DNA from: Paenibacillus polymyxa M1
GTDB taxonomy: Bacteria; Bacillota; Bacilli; Paenibacillales; Paenibacillaceae
Length of the DNA: 64,000 bases
Assembly: GCF_000237325.1 (NCBI RefSeq)
Contig: NC_017542.1
Span: 1,991,501-2,055,500, forward strand
Reading direction: 5' to 3'
The notes under the pieces are model-generated. The model was not told the origin of the DNA. It saw only the letters and a list, made by a program, of their open reading frames with translations, and did not search any database. A program made the position numbers and the translations under genes. This document shows, piece after piece, positions 51,551 through 61,095 of this stretch. The first letter of the stretch is position 1. Each line of letters begins with the position of its first letter.

Positions 51551-52516
51551 TTATACGCCAAAGTTAAAATCATCATCTGTTAGCGGCTCTACATTCATCG
51601 CCCGTACATAGCCGTTTCCTTTTTTAGAAAAGAAATCGTGCTGCTTGGTGTGGGTGCTGATGCCGTTGAATACAATGGGATTGACTTCTTCTTCTTCAAA
51701 AAGTGGATCAAAGCCCAGGTTCATCATGGCCTTGTTGGCGTTGTAGCGCAAGAAGACTTTAACATCGTCTACAAGTCCAATAGGGGCATAAATTTGCTCG
51801 GTATACTGTTCTTCGTTATTGTGCAAGTAGCGCAGCAAGCCTACCAGCGTCTGGTAGAGATCGCGTTGTTCTTCCTCGTCCAGTTCCGCATAAATCTCCT
51901 GTGCCAGTACACCTACGTAGACACCGTGTATACTTTCGTCCCGCAGGATCAGATCGATAATTTCCCCGCTGCATGTCAGCTTGCCCTGACCCGCCAGATA
52001 GAGAGGGTAGAAGAAGCCGCTATAAAACAAATAGCTTTCTAACAGCACCGACGCAGCCATCGCGAGATACAGGTCTTTCGGTGTGTGAATGTTCATATAA
52101 TACTGACGAATGGTTTCTGCTTTCGTTTGGAGATGCGGATTTTCTTCCACCCAGCGGAATACACCGTCAATTTCTTCCGTGGAAGCCAGGGTTGTAAAGA
52201 TGCTACTGTACGACTTGGCATGAATTTGCTCCATCATCGCCATAAAGCTTAATACCGCTTTGCGTTGCAGTCCGTCCACATGCTCCATAATTTGCGGCAT
52301 TCCCACGCCGCCTTGAATGGTGTCCAGCAGGGTCAAGCCACCCAGCACCTTCATGTAGGCTTCTTTTTCAATATCACTAAGGGTTACCCAGGACATTTTA
52401 TCGTCAGACAGCGGAATTTCATCATCCGTCCAAAATTGCATAATATTCTGGTTCCAGAACATCAGTGTGAAATCATCGTCCGAGCGGTTCCAGTTTACAG
52501 CTTGTATACCTGTCAT
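51551..52516 (-). CDS. nrdF: Class Ib ribonucleotide reductase, beta subunit
   Basis: The radical-generating subunit (321 residues). Di-metal ligands can be placed: Asp in LTLLDTIQ, Glu and His in [10 protein letters not shown], Glu in [11 protein letters not shown], Glu and His in RDESIHG. The Tyr in HAKSYSS is near the metals; the radical Tyr is expected in the same helix. Class Ib assignment rests on nrdI and nrdE upstream. ATG 52516 follows AGGGAGA by 9 nt; the frame is open to 52681 but enters a hairpin. Confidence 0.94.
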   Translation of the reverse strand: MTGIQAVNWNRSDDDFTLMFWNQNIMQFWTDDEIPLSDDKMSWVTLSDIEKEAYMKVLGGLTLLDTIQGGVGMPQIMEHVDGLQRKAVLSFMAMMEQIHAKSYSSIFTTLASTEEIDGVFRWVEENPHLQTKAETIRQYYMNIHTPKDLYLAMAASVLLESYLFYSGFFYPLYLAGQGKLTCSGEIIDLILRDESIHGVYVGVLAQEIYAELDEEEQRDLYQTLVGLLRYLHNNEEQYTEQIYAPIGLVDDVKVFLRYNANKAMMNLGFDPLFEEEEVNPIVFNGISTHTKQHDFFSKKGNGYVRAMNVEPLTDDDFNFGV

Positions 52517-52587
52517 TGTTAGCATTCTCCCTTCAGCTTGCGAGATTCCCTGGAAACACACATGAGAGGTTACCGGAGAGTCATCGT

Positions 52588-52681
52588 ATGCTTGACATAC
52601 GGAAGCTGTATCCGCGAGGGTCTTGTTCAATCCTGTAAAGGTCTGAACCACGCGCTGGATACAGCTTCTAATGCCAAGCAT
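52588..52681 (-). other. Long imperfect stem between nrdE and nrdF
   Basis: ATGCTTGACATACGG joined to AAGCTGTATCC (52588-52613) faces GGATACAGCTT joined to CTAATGCCAAGCAT (52657-52681): 12 bp, a small internal loop, 3 bp, one mismatch, then 7 bp. Inside, GTTCA-AT-CCT-GTAA-AGG-TC-TGAAC (52625-52647) makes a second hairpin. No T-run, so it is not a simple terminator. It may set the NrdE:NrdF ratio by mRNA stability or partial termination. Confidence 0.6.
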
Positions 52682-52733
52682 TCATATCTATTCAAAATCT
52701 CATTTTATTCTATAGCTTGTTACCATGTATGCA

Positions 52734-54818
52734 TTAGATGGAGCAAGTGAGGCACTCTTCCACAGACAGTTTTTTGGTACGTGTGTAGTATAACGATTTA
52801 AGTCCTTTATGTGCGGCGTACAGATAGCAACGTGCTAACTGACGCGTAGTCACGTCACTGTTCACATGAAGCACAGTCGAAATTCCTTGGTCCACGTGAG
52901 GCTGGATTTCAGCAATCAGATCAAGCACTTTGAATTGATCCATTTGATAAGCGGATTTGTAAAAGAATACATTATCCTTTTGCAAATACGGCATTGGATA
53001 GTAAGTTGTTGAATTCGCATAGGTACGAGTTTCAATCTGTTCGACAATCGGCATAACGCTGGACGTTGCATTTTGAATATACGAAATGCTGGCAGTGGGA
53101 GCAATCGCCATACGGTAGGCGTGATACAGACCGTTCTTCATGACGTCTGCTTTAAGTGTGTCCCAGTCTGCTTGAGTCGGAATATAAATATCCTTGAACA
53201 GTTCTTGCACACGTGCCGTTGTCGGACGATAATCTGTGTTCAGATATCGGTCAAAATATACACCTGTCGCATAATCCGATTCCTCAAATCCATAGAAGCT
53301 TTGTCCGGCTGCTTTTGCGATTTCCATACTCTTTTCGATGGAATGATAGTTCATCGTCATGAAGAAGGTACGGACAAAATCCTTCGCTTCATTGCTTTCA
53401 TATGCAATCTTGTTCTTGGCAAGGTAGCCGTGCAGATTCATGACACCCAGACCAACGGAATGCATTTCACGGTTCGCTTTCGCAACACCTGGTGCATTAG
53501 CCACTTGGGTCATATCGCTGACCGAAGTGAGAGCAATCATACCCTCGTGAACGGACTCGCGGATTTTGCCGTGCTCCATGACATTTACAATGTTCAGGGA
53601 AGCCAGGTTACAGCTTACATCCCGGCGAATAATATCCTGTTGTCCATAATCGGCAATCTCAGAAGTTTCCTGTAGCTGGAAGATTTCCGTGCACAGGTTT
53701 GACATTTTGATTTGGCCCACGTTTTTAAGAGCATGCGCCTGATTTGCGTTACTCTTATTCATAATATATGGATAGCCAGACTCCAACTGGATCATGGCAA
53801 TTTTTGTCAGCATATCACGTGCGCTCATTGCTATTTTTTTCTTCACTCGATCGTCAGCGAGCAGCGTATCGTACATTTCATCCAGATCCATGTCGTCCAA
53901 ATGCGTTCCATAAGCCTTGAACACACTATAAGGTGCAAACACATGCAGCGGTTCATTATCTTGAGCCAGCTTGTAAAAGCGGTTGGGCACCAGCAATCCG
54001 ATCGAAAGTGTCTTAAGGCGTACTCTTTCATCGGCATTAATTTTTTTACTATCCAGGAACTCCAGCACGTCCCATCCGAATATGTTGTAATAGGCAGCGC
54101 CAGAGCCTTTACGTTGACCCATTTGATCCGCGTAGGAGAAACCATCTTCCATCAGCTTCAGCACAGGCATAATACCTTTTGCTGCGCCTTCTACACCTTT
54201 AATTGCCTCGCCGCGTGACCGCAGCTTCGACAGGTTAACCGCAACACCGCCGCCGATTTTGGACAATTGCATGCAAGTGTTCAATACATAGTTGATTGAG
54301 TTCAGAGAGTCATCCATTTCGAGCAAGAAGCAGGACACCAATTCCCCACGACGGCTTTTGCCAGCGTTCAGGAAAGTTGGTGTAGCTGGCTGGAGACGTT
54401 GCTCCATCATCGAGCGGGACAACAGGCGGGCCGTATCGGCGTTGCCGCGTCCCAAATGCAGGGCGACAGCAGCCACCCGGTCAGGGTAGTGTTCCAGGTA
54501 GACTTTACGGTCATTACTCTTCATTGCATAATCGGTATAAAACTTGGATGCTGCCATATAAGAAGGAAATTTAAAATTATAGCTATGAGTGATATGGAAA
54601 ATATCGTTGATTTCATCAGCCGTATAGCTGTTATAGAAATTTTCGTAATAATCATTCTCAATCATATACAGCACTTGAGCAGCTGTGTCAGCAAACTTCA
54701 AACTCCGTTCTTGAACTTCCTTCATAAATTCTGCTACGGCCTCTTGGTCCTTTTCCAATTGGAAAAAGCCGTCTGTATCGCGTTTCATCAACATGTTGTT
54801 CAATTCAATATGCCGCAA
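52734..54818 (-). CDS. nrdE: Class Ib ribonucleotide reductase, alpha subunit
   Basis: Catalytic subunit reducing NDPs to dNDPs (694 residues). Active-site text ELVSCFLLEMDDS and RRDVSCNLASLNIVN hold the redox cysteines. The C-terminal pair CLTC, four residues from the end, is the shuttle to thioredoxin or NrdH. The N-terminal ATP-cone is absent, as usual for NrdE. TTG 54818 lies 5 nt after AGGAGGTGAG and overlaps nrdI by 14 nt. No nrdH is present in the window. Confidence 0.96.
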   Translation of the reverse strand: MRHIELNNMLMKRDTDGFFQLEKDQEAVAEFMKEVQERSLKFADTAAQVLYMIENDYYENFYNSYTADEINDIFHITHSYNFKFPSYMAASKFYTDYAMKSNDRKVYLEHYPDRVAAVALHLGRGNADTARLLSRSMMEQRLQPATPTFLNAGKSRRGELVSCFLLEMDDSLNSINYVLNTCMQLSKIGGGVAVNLSKLRSRGEAIKGVEGAAKGIMPVLKLMEDGFSYADQMGQRKGSGAAYYNIFGWDVLEFLDSKKINADERVRLKTLSIGLLVPNRFYKLAQDNEPLHVFAPYSVFKAYGTHLDDMDLDEMYDTLLADDRVKKKIAMSARDMLTKIAMIQLESGYPYIMNKSNANQAHALKNVGQIKMSNLCTEIFQLQETSEIADYGQQDIIRRDVSCNLASLNIVNVMEHGKIRESVHEGMIALTSVSDMTQVANAPGVAKANREMHSVGLGVMNLHGYLAKNKIAYESNEAKDFVRTFFMTMNYHSIEKSMEIAKAAGQSFYGFEESDYATGVYFDRYLNTDYRPTTARVQELFKDIYIPTQADWDTLKADVMKNGLYHAYRMAIAPTASISYIQNATSSVMPIVEQIETRTYANSTTYYPMPYLQKDNVFFYKSAYQMDQFKVLDLIAEIQPHVDQGISTVLHVNSDVTTRQLARCYLYAAHKGLKSLYYTRTKKLSVEECLTCSI

Positions 54819-55164
54819 CTCGGCTCACCTCCTGTTTAAAACGCTCTACATCTCCGAACGTTCCAGATAATTCAAATTTGCTAATCACGGGGACATTATA
54901 ATGGTCGGCAATCAAATCCGCACTTTTGGCAAATTTGTCACCCCAGTTACGGTTGCCGCTTGCAGCTACACCAACAAGGTTTTGTGCATTTTTTTTCAAA
55001 AATGAAGATACCCTCTCAGGTATCTGTCCAAACCCGGTTGTATATGTAATGAGTACGTAAGGTTCTTCTATAGTCATTTGTTCCTCAATCTGAACAGCCG
55101 GAAGCTTGAGCTTGTTTATAAATCTTTTTACATTGCCGGTCTTGGAATCATAAGCAATCAGCAT
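54805..55164 (-). CDS. nrdI: Ribonucleotide reductase flavodoxin NrdI
   Basis: A 119-residue flavodoxin-like protein that supplies oxidant to build the Mn(III)2-tyrosyl cofactor of NrdF. FMN-loop text: IAYDSKTGNVKRF, YTTGFGQIPE, SGNRNWGDKF. ATG 55164 follows AAGGAGGTT by 7 nt. It is the first gene of the nrdI-nrdE-nrdF operon. Confidence 0.95.
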   Translation of the reverse strand: MLIAYDSKTGNVKRFINKLKLPAVQIEEQMTIEEPYVLITYTTGFGQIPERVSSFLKKNAQNLVGVAASGNRNWGDKFAKSADLIADHYNVPVISKFELSGTFGDVERFKQEVSRVAAY

Positions 55165-55331
55165 GGTGTGCAACCTCCTTAACAATTAACGAAAAAAAGA
55201 AAACGGCATTGCCAAGAGACCCATTATAGCTGTAATCCCTTGCTGGCTGCGCCATTTAAGATTTTTGACTCTATATTTACATGTATTTTCATACCTTTAT
55301 CTTCAAGATATCGGGCATAAATACGTTTTTT

Positions 55332-55384
55332 ACACTATATTTAGAGTACATTCTCTATTTTATATCTATATATAGTTTTGTCAA
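55332..55384 (-). promoter_or_regulatory. nrd promoter with two NrdR boxes
   Basis: Minus strand: TTGACA (55384-55379), 16 nt, TAAAAT (55362-55357). Box 2, with core CTATATATAG (55366-55375), fills the spacer. Box 1 is ACACTATATTTAGAGT (55332-55347), at the start point. Centres are 31 nt apart, as for known NrdR box pairs. NrdR represses when dATP is high. The rest of 55385-55572 shows no gene. Confidence 0.8.
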
Positions 55385-55572
55385 TCGGTCTAGAGAGGCT
55401 CAGAGGACCTAGATCCGGTGTAAGTCCAAGCAGGGTGCGGAAAAGAGCGAAAGAACTTTTTTTTCGTAAGTATGTTAAAAAAGTATTGGAGTTTTTGAGG
55501 CTGGAGATGTACGATTTGTCAATGGGCAATAGAATGTAAAATTTACATTTTACTGTAGAAAGGATGAAGTGG

Positions 55573-55938
55573 ATGGAAAGTGGTTTTTTTATGGAATTTC
55601 AATCGTTTAATATGATCTTTTTTATCGTGTTTGGACTTATTGCTATTGTAATTATTACGGGGATTGTGAAAACAATCGGAGCGGGCCTTTCCAATCAAGC
55701 AGCCGAACAGGTTCAACGTTCATGCAAGGTTGTGGATAAGCGAACTAGAGTGCGTGGGGGATCGGGTGATTTTTCAGCTTCGACCGATTACTATATCACC
55801 TTTGAGTTTGAAGGAGGTGAACGTAAGGAGCTGAAGGTAAAGGGTTCGGATTTTGGAATGATTGTAATCGGGGATCGCGGGGAGGTTCATTATAAAGGTA
55901 CACGTTTTCTGGAGTTTGTGAGATTAATGGGAGCGTAA
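55573..55938 (+). CDS. DUF2500 membrane protein
   Basis: A 121-residue protein with one N-terminal membrane helix (MIFFIVFGLIAIVIITGIVKTI) and a soluble beta domain: VVDKRTRVRGGSGDFSASTDYYITFEFEGGERKELKV then GMIVIGDRGEVHYKGTRFLEF. These match DUF2500, function unknown. ATG 55573 has AAGGA at 8 nt; ATG 55564 touches that site. Confidence 0.85.
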   Translation: MESGFFMEFQSFNMIFFIVFGLIAIVIITGIVKTIGAGLSNQAAEQVQRSCKVVDKRTRVRGGSGDFSASTDYYITFEFEGGERKELKVKGSDFGMIVIGDRGEVHYKGTRFLEFVRLMGA

Positions 55939-55997
55939 AGAGATGGCGAGGTGTTAGCGTATTACCAGAACAAATACATATAGGGAGGAAGCTGACG

Positions 55998-56558
55998 ATG
56001 CCACATATCATTGGAGCACGAATTGTTTTAAGAGAGTACCGTCAGGAGGATATACCTGATATCCGAAGATGGGTCAATGACCCGGAAATCACACATGGTT
56101 TAAGCGACGTATTTATCTATCCGCATTCACTGGCTAATAGTGAATCGTTTGTACAGATGATGATTGACGGCAACTCTGAGATCAAGGGCTTTATCATTGC
56201 TCATAAAGACACATTGGACTATATTGGACAACTCGATTTATTCAAAATTAACTGGGTGAATCGGCATGCCACCCTTGGGATTGTAATCGGGCGTGGCGGT
56301 GACCTGGGCAAGGGCTATGGGCGGGAAGCAATCCGGCTGATACAAAAATTTGCGTTTCATTCGCTGAACCTGCATCGGCTGGAACTGGAGGTGTATGCGT
56401 TCAATGAACGTGCATATCGTTGCTATCTGGCATGTGGCTTCAAGGAGGAAGGGCGGCTACGGGAAAAGCTATTCAGGGAAGGACAGTACTATGACATTAT
56501 TCAGATGGGAATGTTGCGAAGTGAGTATGAGGCTGTAGAGAAAACAAAGGAATCCTGA
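55998..56558 (+). CDS. GNAT acetyltransferase, RimJ/RimL-like
   Basis: A 186-residue acetyltransferase. ARIVLREYRQEDIPDIRRWVNDPEI is the RimJ/L-type start. The acetyl-CoA loop is RGGDLGKGYGREAIRLIQKFAF, followed by VYAFNERAYRCYLACGFKEEGRLRE. Target (ribosomal protein N-terminus or small molecule) unknown. GGGAGGAAG precedes ATG 55998. The MFS gene starts 2 nt after its stop, so they are co-expressed, possibly in resistance. Confidence 0.9.
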   Translation: MPHIIGARIVLREYRQEDIPDIRRWVNDPEITHGLSDVFIYPHSLANSESFVQMMIDGNSEIKGFIIAHKDTLDYIGQLDLFKINWVNRHATLGIVIGRGGDLGKGYGREAIRLIQKFAFHSLNLHRLELEVYAFNERAYRCYLACGFKEEGRLREKLFREGQYYDIIQMGMLRSEYEAVEKTKES

Positions 56559-56560
56559 AA

Positions 56561-57784
56561 GTGAGGCCACATAAGCTATTTTACTCCGTCAGCTTTCTGC
56601 AATTTTTTATGAGTGAAATCACGGGAACTACGCTTATTCTATTTCTATTAGCTAAAGGACTTTCTCTGCAAAGTGCGAATTTCTTGCTGGTTGTATTCTT
56701 TGTAAGTATTTTTCTGTTTGAAATACCAACAGGAGCTATTGCAGACAAGTATGGAAGGAAAATTTCTGTTGTTCTGGGGCTTTGTTGTTTTCTAGTCTAC
56801 AGTGTGTTGTTCGTTTGGGTAGATCACATGTGGCTGCTTGTGTTCGCACAAGTCTTTGGGGGTCTGGCAATATGCTTGCAATCAGGCTCGTTGGAATCCT
56901 GGGTTGTGGAAAACAGCGATAAGCCGATGGAAGTTCTTTTTACAACCTCTAACAGTATACAGTACATTTCGGGATTTATTTGCGGTCTGTTGGGGGCCTT
57001 TCTCGCAACTTTTAACTATTCACTTCCCTGGGTGGCCAGCATTGTATCTATTATCCTGTGTATTTTTCTATGCTGCTTTTATATGAAAGAGAAGAATATT
57101 ACCCATCGAAAAACATCTGCTACTCGTATTAAAACGATTATCGGAGAAAGTGTCCGTATCGGTTTTGAAAATAAGTCGATCTGGATTGTGTTTATCATTG
57201 GTTTATTTATCAGCTTTTCAAACTCGGCGGGGAATACATTTCAACAGCCACGTCTGGTCGGTCTTTCTGAACAAGGGATTTGGATTATGGGATTGATCAA
57301 GGCAGGTTATTCACTATGTATGACTTTGGGAAGCTATCTGGTTCGAAGGCTAGGCGCCCGTTATAGTGATGTACATATACTCATGTATGCTTGCGGGATG
57401 ATTGGGATATGGCTCATTTTAGCGGGTGCTTTCAACACGTTTTATCCTGTACTGCTTACCTTTTTAATCTATGAAATTGGGCGAGGGATGTATCCGGTTG
57501 CCAAACAAATTTTTCTGAACAAAAGGATCTCTAATGAGTATCGTTCAACACTGCTATCTCTGGATTCTGCCATTTCCCAACTAGGCATGTGTATAGGTTT
57601 AATCGTGACAGGCATCGTAAGCCGTAATTTTACCAATCTTGCTTCAGATCAAACACCTATTCAGATATCGTGGATGCTGTGTGGCGGGATCGCATTGATC
57701 CCAATCTTTTTGTTGCTTTATGTCCGTCGGGGGTCAAGGAAAAATAGTTCCTGGAAAGAAAAAGCAACAAAGCAGAATGTTTAG
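56561..57784 (+). CDS. MFS transporter
   Basis: A 407-residue, 12-span major facilitator. IFLFEIPTGAIADKYGRKISVVLG carries motif A. It belongs to the group of bacterial exporters annotated as MFS drug/macrolide type. GTG 56561 begins 2 nt past the GNAT stop, with AAAGGAA inside that gene as its ribosome site. Substrate unknown; pairing with an acetyltransferase suggests a joint detoxification role (inference). Confidence 0.88.
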   Translation: MRPHKLFYSVSFLQFFMSEITGTTLILFLLAKGLSLQSANFLLVVFFVSIFLFEIPTGAIADKYGRKISVVLGLCCFLVYSVLFVWVDHMWLLVFAQVFGGLAICLQSGSLESWVVENSDKPMEVLFTTSNSIQYISGFICGLLGAFLATFNYSLPWVASIVSIILCIFLCCFYMKEKNITHRKTSATRIKTIIGESVRIGFENKSIWIVFIIGLFISFSNSAGNTFQQPRLVGLSEQGIWIMGLIKAGYSLCMTLGSYLVRRLGARYSDVHILMYACGMIGIWLILAGAFNTFYPVLLTFLIYEIGRGMYPVAKQIFLNKRISNEYRSTLLSLDSAISQLGMCIGLIVTGIVSRNFTNLASDQTPIQISWMLCGGIALIPIFLLLYVRRGSRKNSSWKEKATKQNV

Positions 57785-57787
57785 TGC

Positions 57788-57822
57788 AAAAAAGGGCTAA
57801 ACAGGTTCTGGCTGTCAGCCCC
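57788..57822 (-). terminator. Terminator of the orphan binding-protein gene
   Basis: Minus strand: GGGGCTGACAGCC... pairs with ...AGCCC, followed by TTTTTT (57793-57788). Confidence 0.7.
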
Positions 57823-57848
57823 TATGCACCTTCATAAGTAATCAGACT

Positions 57849-59540
57849 TTACTTCTCCCCGTACCATAACTTCAGACGATTTTGGATCAGGCCAGTGAAG
57901 ATTTCTTCAGCCTTTGGTACACCCGCCTGATCCAGCTCTTGGAGCATGCGGTCATACACGGCATCGAATTGATCTGGCTTGGCGAGTACGGCCTCAGGAA
58001 TCCGTTTGCGTACAATGTCCTGCGACTTTTGATAAATAACATTGTAATTTGTATTGGTCGGAACAGGCATGTTGTAGGCGGCTCCCCACTCTTTTACCGG
58101 AAAATCCTTTTCGTTCGGGAATAAGTCTTTCCATGTCCGGGCTTTATATGCCTGAAGGGATTCTTTTTCCGCTTGACTATAATTTTCGGTAATCATCTCC
58201 GGATAATTGGTTGTGTAATAGTTGCCAGTAGGGTCCTTAACGCTATCGCCGTAATGTGGTCCCCATATCCAATACAAACCGATACCTGATTCTCTGCTAA
58301 AAGAAGCATTATCTTTGTTTTTGCGTTCTTGCACAGCTGCAGGAATGACTCGTTTGCCATTCTCTACATTGTAATGCTGGCCTTCAATTCCCCAATTACG
58401 CAAAATTTGTCCTTCGTCCGAGGCCAGGAAGTCCAGAAACTTGATCGCTCGCACCGGGTTTTTGCATGAAGTTGTGATGCCGATCCCGGACGCAGTATCG
58501 AAACCAATGGGCTGGAGGGAATGATCCTCGTATTGCTCATTTAAAGTGACTGGAAAGTGGGAGTAGGTGTATTCATCCTTACCTGCTGCCTTGAGCGCAT
58601 TTTCGGCATCCTGGTAGTTCCATTCCTGATCAATCAGTCCAATGACACGACCTGCGGCGATTTTGGATTTGTACTGATCGCTTTTTTGTACAAAAGTATC
58701 CTTATCCAACAGACCTTCATTGTACATATGGTTTAACCAACGGAAATACTCTCGCTCTTCTGGGCGTTTGTAGTGAAGAGTGGCTTTGTGTGTTTTAGGA
58801 TCAATATAATATTCGCCATCGTCTGGTCCACCTGTAGCCGTAACTGCCGGGTTTGTCACAGTAATCTGCATTTTCCAGTCCTCGGCATCGAGCGATAAGG
58901 GAATGGTAGGCTGGCCATTAGTAGTAGGGTATTTGGCGACATAATCTTTAAGTGCTTTTTCAAAATCTTGAACGGTGCGAATTTTGGGGTATCCGAGCTT
59001 CTTAAGGGCTTGATGCTGGATTTCGAAGCCTGCTTGTGCATCAAACGCGATGTGATCTACGCCCAAATTGGTTGGGATGGTGTAAATGGCGGGATCTTCA
59101 CTACTATATTTAATACGGTTAAAATAATCTCCATACACTTTCTTAATGTTAGGACCGTATTTATCAATCAGGTCGGTTAAGTCAATGAGTGCTCCGGCAT
59201 CGACCAGCTTTCCAATGTCTCCTTTGGGGTACACGAGATCAGGGTACTCTCCGCTAGCAGCCATTAAAGCAAACTTTTCCTCGCCTCGACCGTTGACAGC
59301 ATGTTCGGCATTGAGTGTAACACCCGTTTTCTTGGTTATTTCCTGCCCGACAGCGTCCTTCATGTTGTTCCAGTTGGAGCTTGAGTCACCGCCAAAGAAC
59401 GTAAATGTAATGGGACTGGTGTCATTGGGGTCTTCCTTTTCTGCCGTACCGCCTTTGCCATTCGCGCAGCCCGTTGTAACAAGCAGCAGCAAAGCCAGGA
59501 GCAGGATAGAGCATTGTTGTACCGACCTGTTCGTGAACAT
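57849..59540 (-). CDS. Extracellular solute-binding lipoprotein (LplA-type), orphan
   Basis: A 563-residue large solute-binding protein. The signal peptide ends in VTTGC (lipobox). The mature part has TFTFFGGDSSSNWNN, LMAASGEYPDLVYPKGD and DEGQILRNWGIEGQHYNVENGK, typical of the LplA/YtcQ group in Paenibacillus, which bind glycans and work with two permeases. No permease genes adjoin, so it depends on transporters elsewhere or was separated from them. ATG 59540 follows AAGGGGG by 8 nt. cre control is likely. Confidence 0.88.
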   Translation of the reverse strand: MFTNRSVQQCSILLLALLLLVTTGCANGKGGTAEKEDPNDTSPITFTFFGGDSSSNWNNMKDAVGQEITKKTGVTLNAEHAVNGRGEEKFALMAASGEYPDLVYPKGDIGKLVDAGALIDLTDLIDKYGPNIKKVYGDYFNRIKYSSEDPAIYTIPTNLGVDHIAFDAQAGFEIQHQALKKLGYPKIRTVQDFEKALKDYVAKYPTTNGQPTIPLSLDAEDWKMQITVTNPAVTATGGPDDGEYYIDPKTHKATLHYKRPEEREYFRWLNHMYNEGLLDKDTFVQKSDQYKSKIAAGRVIGLIDQEWNYQDAENALKAAGKDEYTYSHFPVTLNEQYEDHSLQPIGFDTASGIGITTSCKNPVRAIKFLDFLASDEGQILRNWGIEGQHYNVENGKRVIPAAVQERKNKDNASFSRESGIGLYWIWGPHYGDSVKDPTGNYYTTNYPEMITENYSQAEKESLQAYKARTWKDLFPNEKDFPVKEWGAAYNMPVPTNTNYNVIYQKSQDIVRKRIPEAVLAKPDQFDAVYDRMLQELDQAGVPKAEEIFTGLIQNRLKLWYGEK

Positions 59541-59575
59541 CTGCAAATCCCCCTTAATAAGTATGATTTACACAA

Positions 59576-59589
59576 TGTAAGTGCTTTCA
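59576..59589 (-). promoter_or_regulatory. cre-like site of the orphan binding-protein gene
   Basis: TGTAAGTGCTTTCA fits TGWAANCGNTNWCA except one core base. It lies just downstream of the predicted start point. Confidence 0.6.
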
Positions 59590-59596
59590 ATAGTAA

Positions 59597-59625
59597 ATTG
59601 TAGGAAATAAAGAACCTTACGTCAA
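59597..59625 (-). promoter_or_regulatory. Promoter of the orphan binding-protein gene
   Basis: Minus strand: TTGACG (59625-59620), 17 nt, TACAAT (59602-59597). Start point near 59590, next to the cre site. Confidence 0.72.
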
Positions 59626-59690
59626 GTTATTTATGTTTATTTGTTATGTGTTTTGTTTTTTATTAAGCAAACATATTTAAATGAAAGGTG

Positions 59691-59708
59691 TGGATTTGTG
59701 CAAATCCA
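59691..59708. promoter_or_regulatory. LacI-type operator candidate
   Basis: TGGATTTG-TG-CAAATCCA is a perfect 8+8 palindrome between the divergent binding-protein and lacI genes, directly before the lacI promoter. Confidence 0.6.
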
Positions 59709-59712
59709 TCGT

Positions 59713-59742
59713 TTGATGATCTAAAACAAAGTATGCTACGAT
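59713..59742 (+). promoter_or_regulatory. Candidate promoter of the lacI-type gene
   Basis: TTGATG (59713-59718), 18 nt, TACGAT (59737-59742). Confidence 0.5.
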
Positions 59743-59819
59743 GGTACCAGTTTATAGGCATACCTGTATATTTAGAAGACTAAGGTAGAAAAAGATTTCG
59801 AATAGGGTTGGGTGAGGAG

Positions 59820-60887
59820 ATGCGTGGAAAAGTAACATTACAGGAAATTGCGGATGCGGCGGGCGTTTCAAAGTTTGCTGTTTCGCGTGCACTGTCAGGC
59901 AAACCCGGTGTAAGTGAAGAGACAAGGGCGCTGCTGGTTAAGCTTGCTGCCCAGATGGGCTATTTTCGCAGTCATCCCAAAATGACTGGGGTAGAGCCTC
60001 GGGACACAGATGCCAGAGAATGGTCGGGTACGGTGCTGGTGTTATTTCCGAATATTCGACACCAGAATCGGGAGTCCAAGTACTGGGGACCTGTATTTGA
60101 AGGGATTTCCGAGCGTCTGAACCGCAGGGGATTGGATATGATCACGCTAACGGAGCCTTCAACTGACGATATGTTTTCTTTACTGAATCCAGAGGCCATT
60201 AAAGGGATTATCACTGTAGGAACGATTTCAACTACGTTATTGCTGAACATTTATCGAATGGGTATTCCGGTTGTCATGGTGGATCATTGGGATTCTGCAT
60301 TTTTAAGTGATGCGGTGTTTACGGATAATCGCACATGCATGAATGAATTAATGAAGGATTTGCTATGCAAGGGGTATGATCACTTTCAATTTGTGGGTCA
60401 TATTGACGATGCTCACAGTTTCTATGAACGTTGGGAAGCTTTTCGGTCCACACTGGAAATGAGCGGAGTAGAATTACGGCAAAACAAAGCCCTTATTTAT
60501 GGGGGAGCGCAGGCGCTTGCTGAGGAAATGGACAAGTTGCCCGAGGATGAGTTGCCAGAGGTTTTTGTTTGCGCTAATGATGTGACTGCTTCGCAAGTCG
60601 TGGAAGTGCTGAAAGGAAAGGGGATTGACGTGCCGAGGCGATGCGGGGTAACTGGGTTTGACGATACGAATGATCAAATGCCGATTTATGCCACGGTGAG
60701 AGTGGATAAGGAACTGTTGGGGATGCGGGCGGTAGACCAATTATTATGGCGCATCATGAACCCAAACTCACCTGTGGAAAAAAAATTGCTACACGCTGAT
60801 TTACTCGTACGGGAAGTTCACGCGCCACGGCTCAGCCGGGAAAATGATGATCGTGATCGTCCCTTTAGCACAATCAAATATAGTTGA
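59820..60887 (+). CDS. LacI-family transcriptional regulator
   Basis: A 355-residue repressor. The DNA-binding domain is VTLQEIADAAGVSKFAVSRALSGKPGVSEETR with the hinge helix after it. The periplasmic-binding-protein-like core includes GIITVGTISTTLLL, VVMVDHWDSAFLSDAVFTDN and CGVTGFDDTNDQMPIYATVRVD. ATG 59820 overlaps a weak GGTGAGG site; TTG 59808 is an alternative. It lies between a glycan-binding lipoprotein and a beta-mannosidase, so mannoside-type sugars are the likely inducers. Confidence 0.92.
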   Translation: MRGKVTLQEIADAAGVSKFAVSRALSGKPGVSEETRALLVKLAAQMGYFRSHPKMTGVEPRDTDAREWSGTVLVLFPNIRHQNRESKYWGPVFEGISERLNRRGLDMITLTEPSTDDMFSLLNPEAIKGIITVGTISTTLLLNIYRMGIPVVMVDHWDSAFLSDAVFTDNRTCMNELMKDLLCKGYDHFQFVGHIDDAHSFYERWEAFRSTLEMSGVELRQNKALIYGGAQALAEEMDKLPEDELPEVFVCANDVTASQVVEVLKGKGIDVPRRCGVTGFDDTNDQMPIYATVRVDKELLGMRAVDQLLWRIMNPNSPVEKKLLHADLLVREVHAPRLSRENDDRDRPFSTIKYS

Positions 60888-60932
60888 TGTCCGGATATGT
60901 GGGATGAATTTGATCCACAGTGAAGACGAGGG

Positions 60933-60976
60933 AAGTCGCTTTTAGCCTGTTTAGGGGTAGAGGGCGACTTTTATTT
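60933..60976 (+). terminator. Terminator after the lacI-type gene
   Basis: AAGTCGC (60933-60939) pairs with GCGACTT (60964-60970), then TTATTTT. The beta-mannosidase may therefore have its own promoter in 60977-61095. Confidence 0.75.
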
Positions 60977-61095
60977 TGTGTTTTACCGATTGTTCCAAAA
61001 AAACAATTGACTGATTTGTTAGCTTAATGTTATTTTTGTTATGTTAATGAGTGATCCAGATGTTCCCAATCATCCTTATAGGGAGGCTTGCGACG

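Noticed and set aside
52517..52681. N-terminal extension of NrdF
   Set aside because: The open frame continues but matches no NrdF start, crosses the hairpin, and a good ribosome site lies before 52516.
55341..55529. 62-residue minus-strand frame upstream of nrdI
   Set aside because: It runs through the NrdR boxes and promoter and has no ribosome site.
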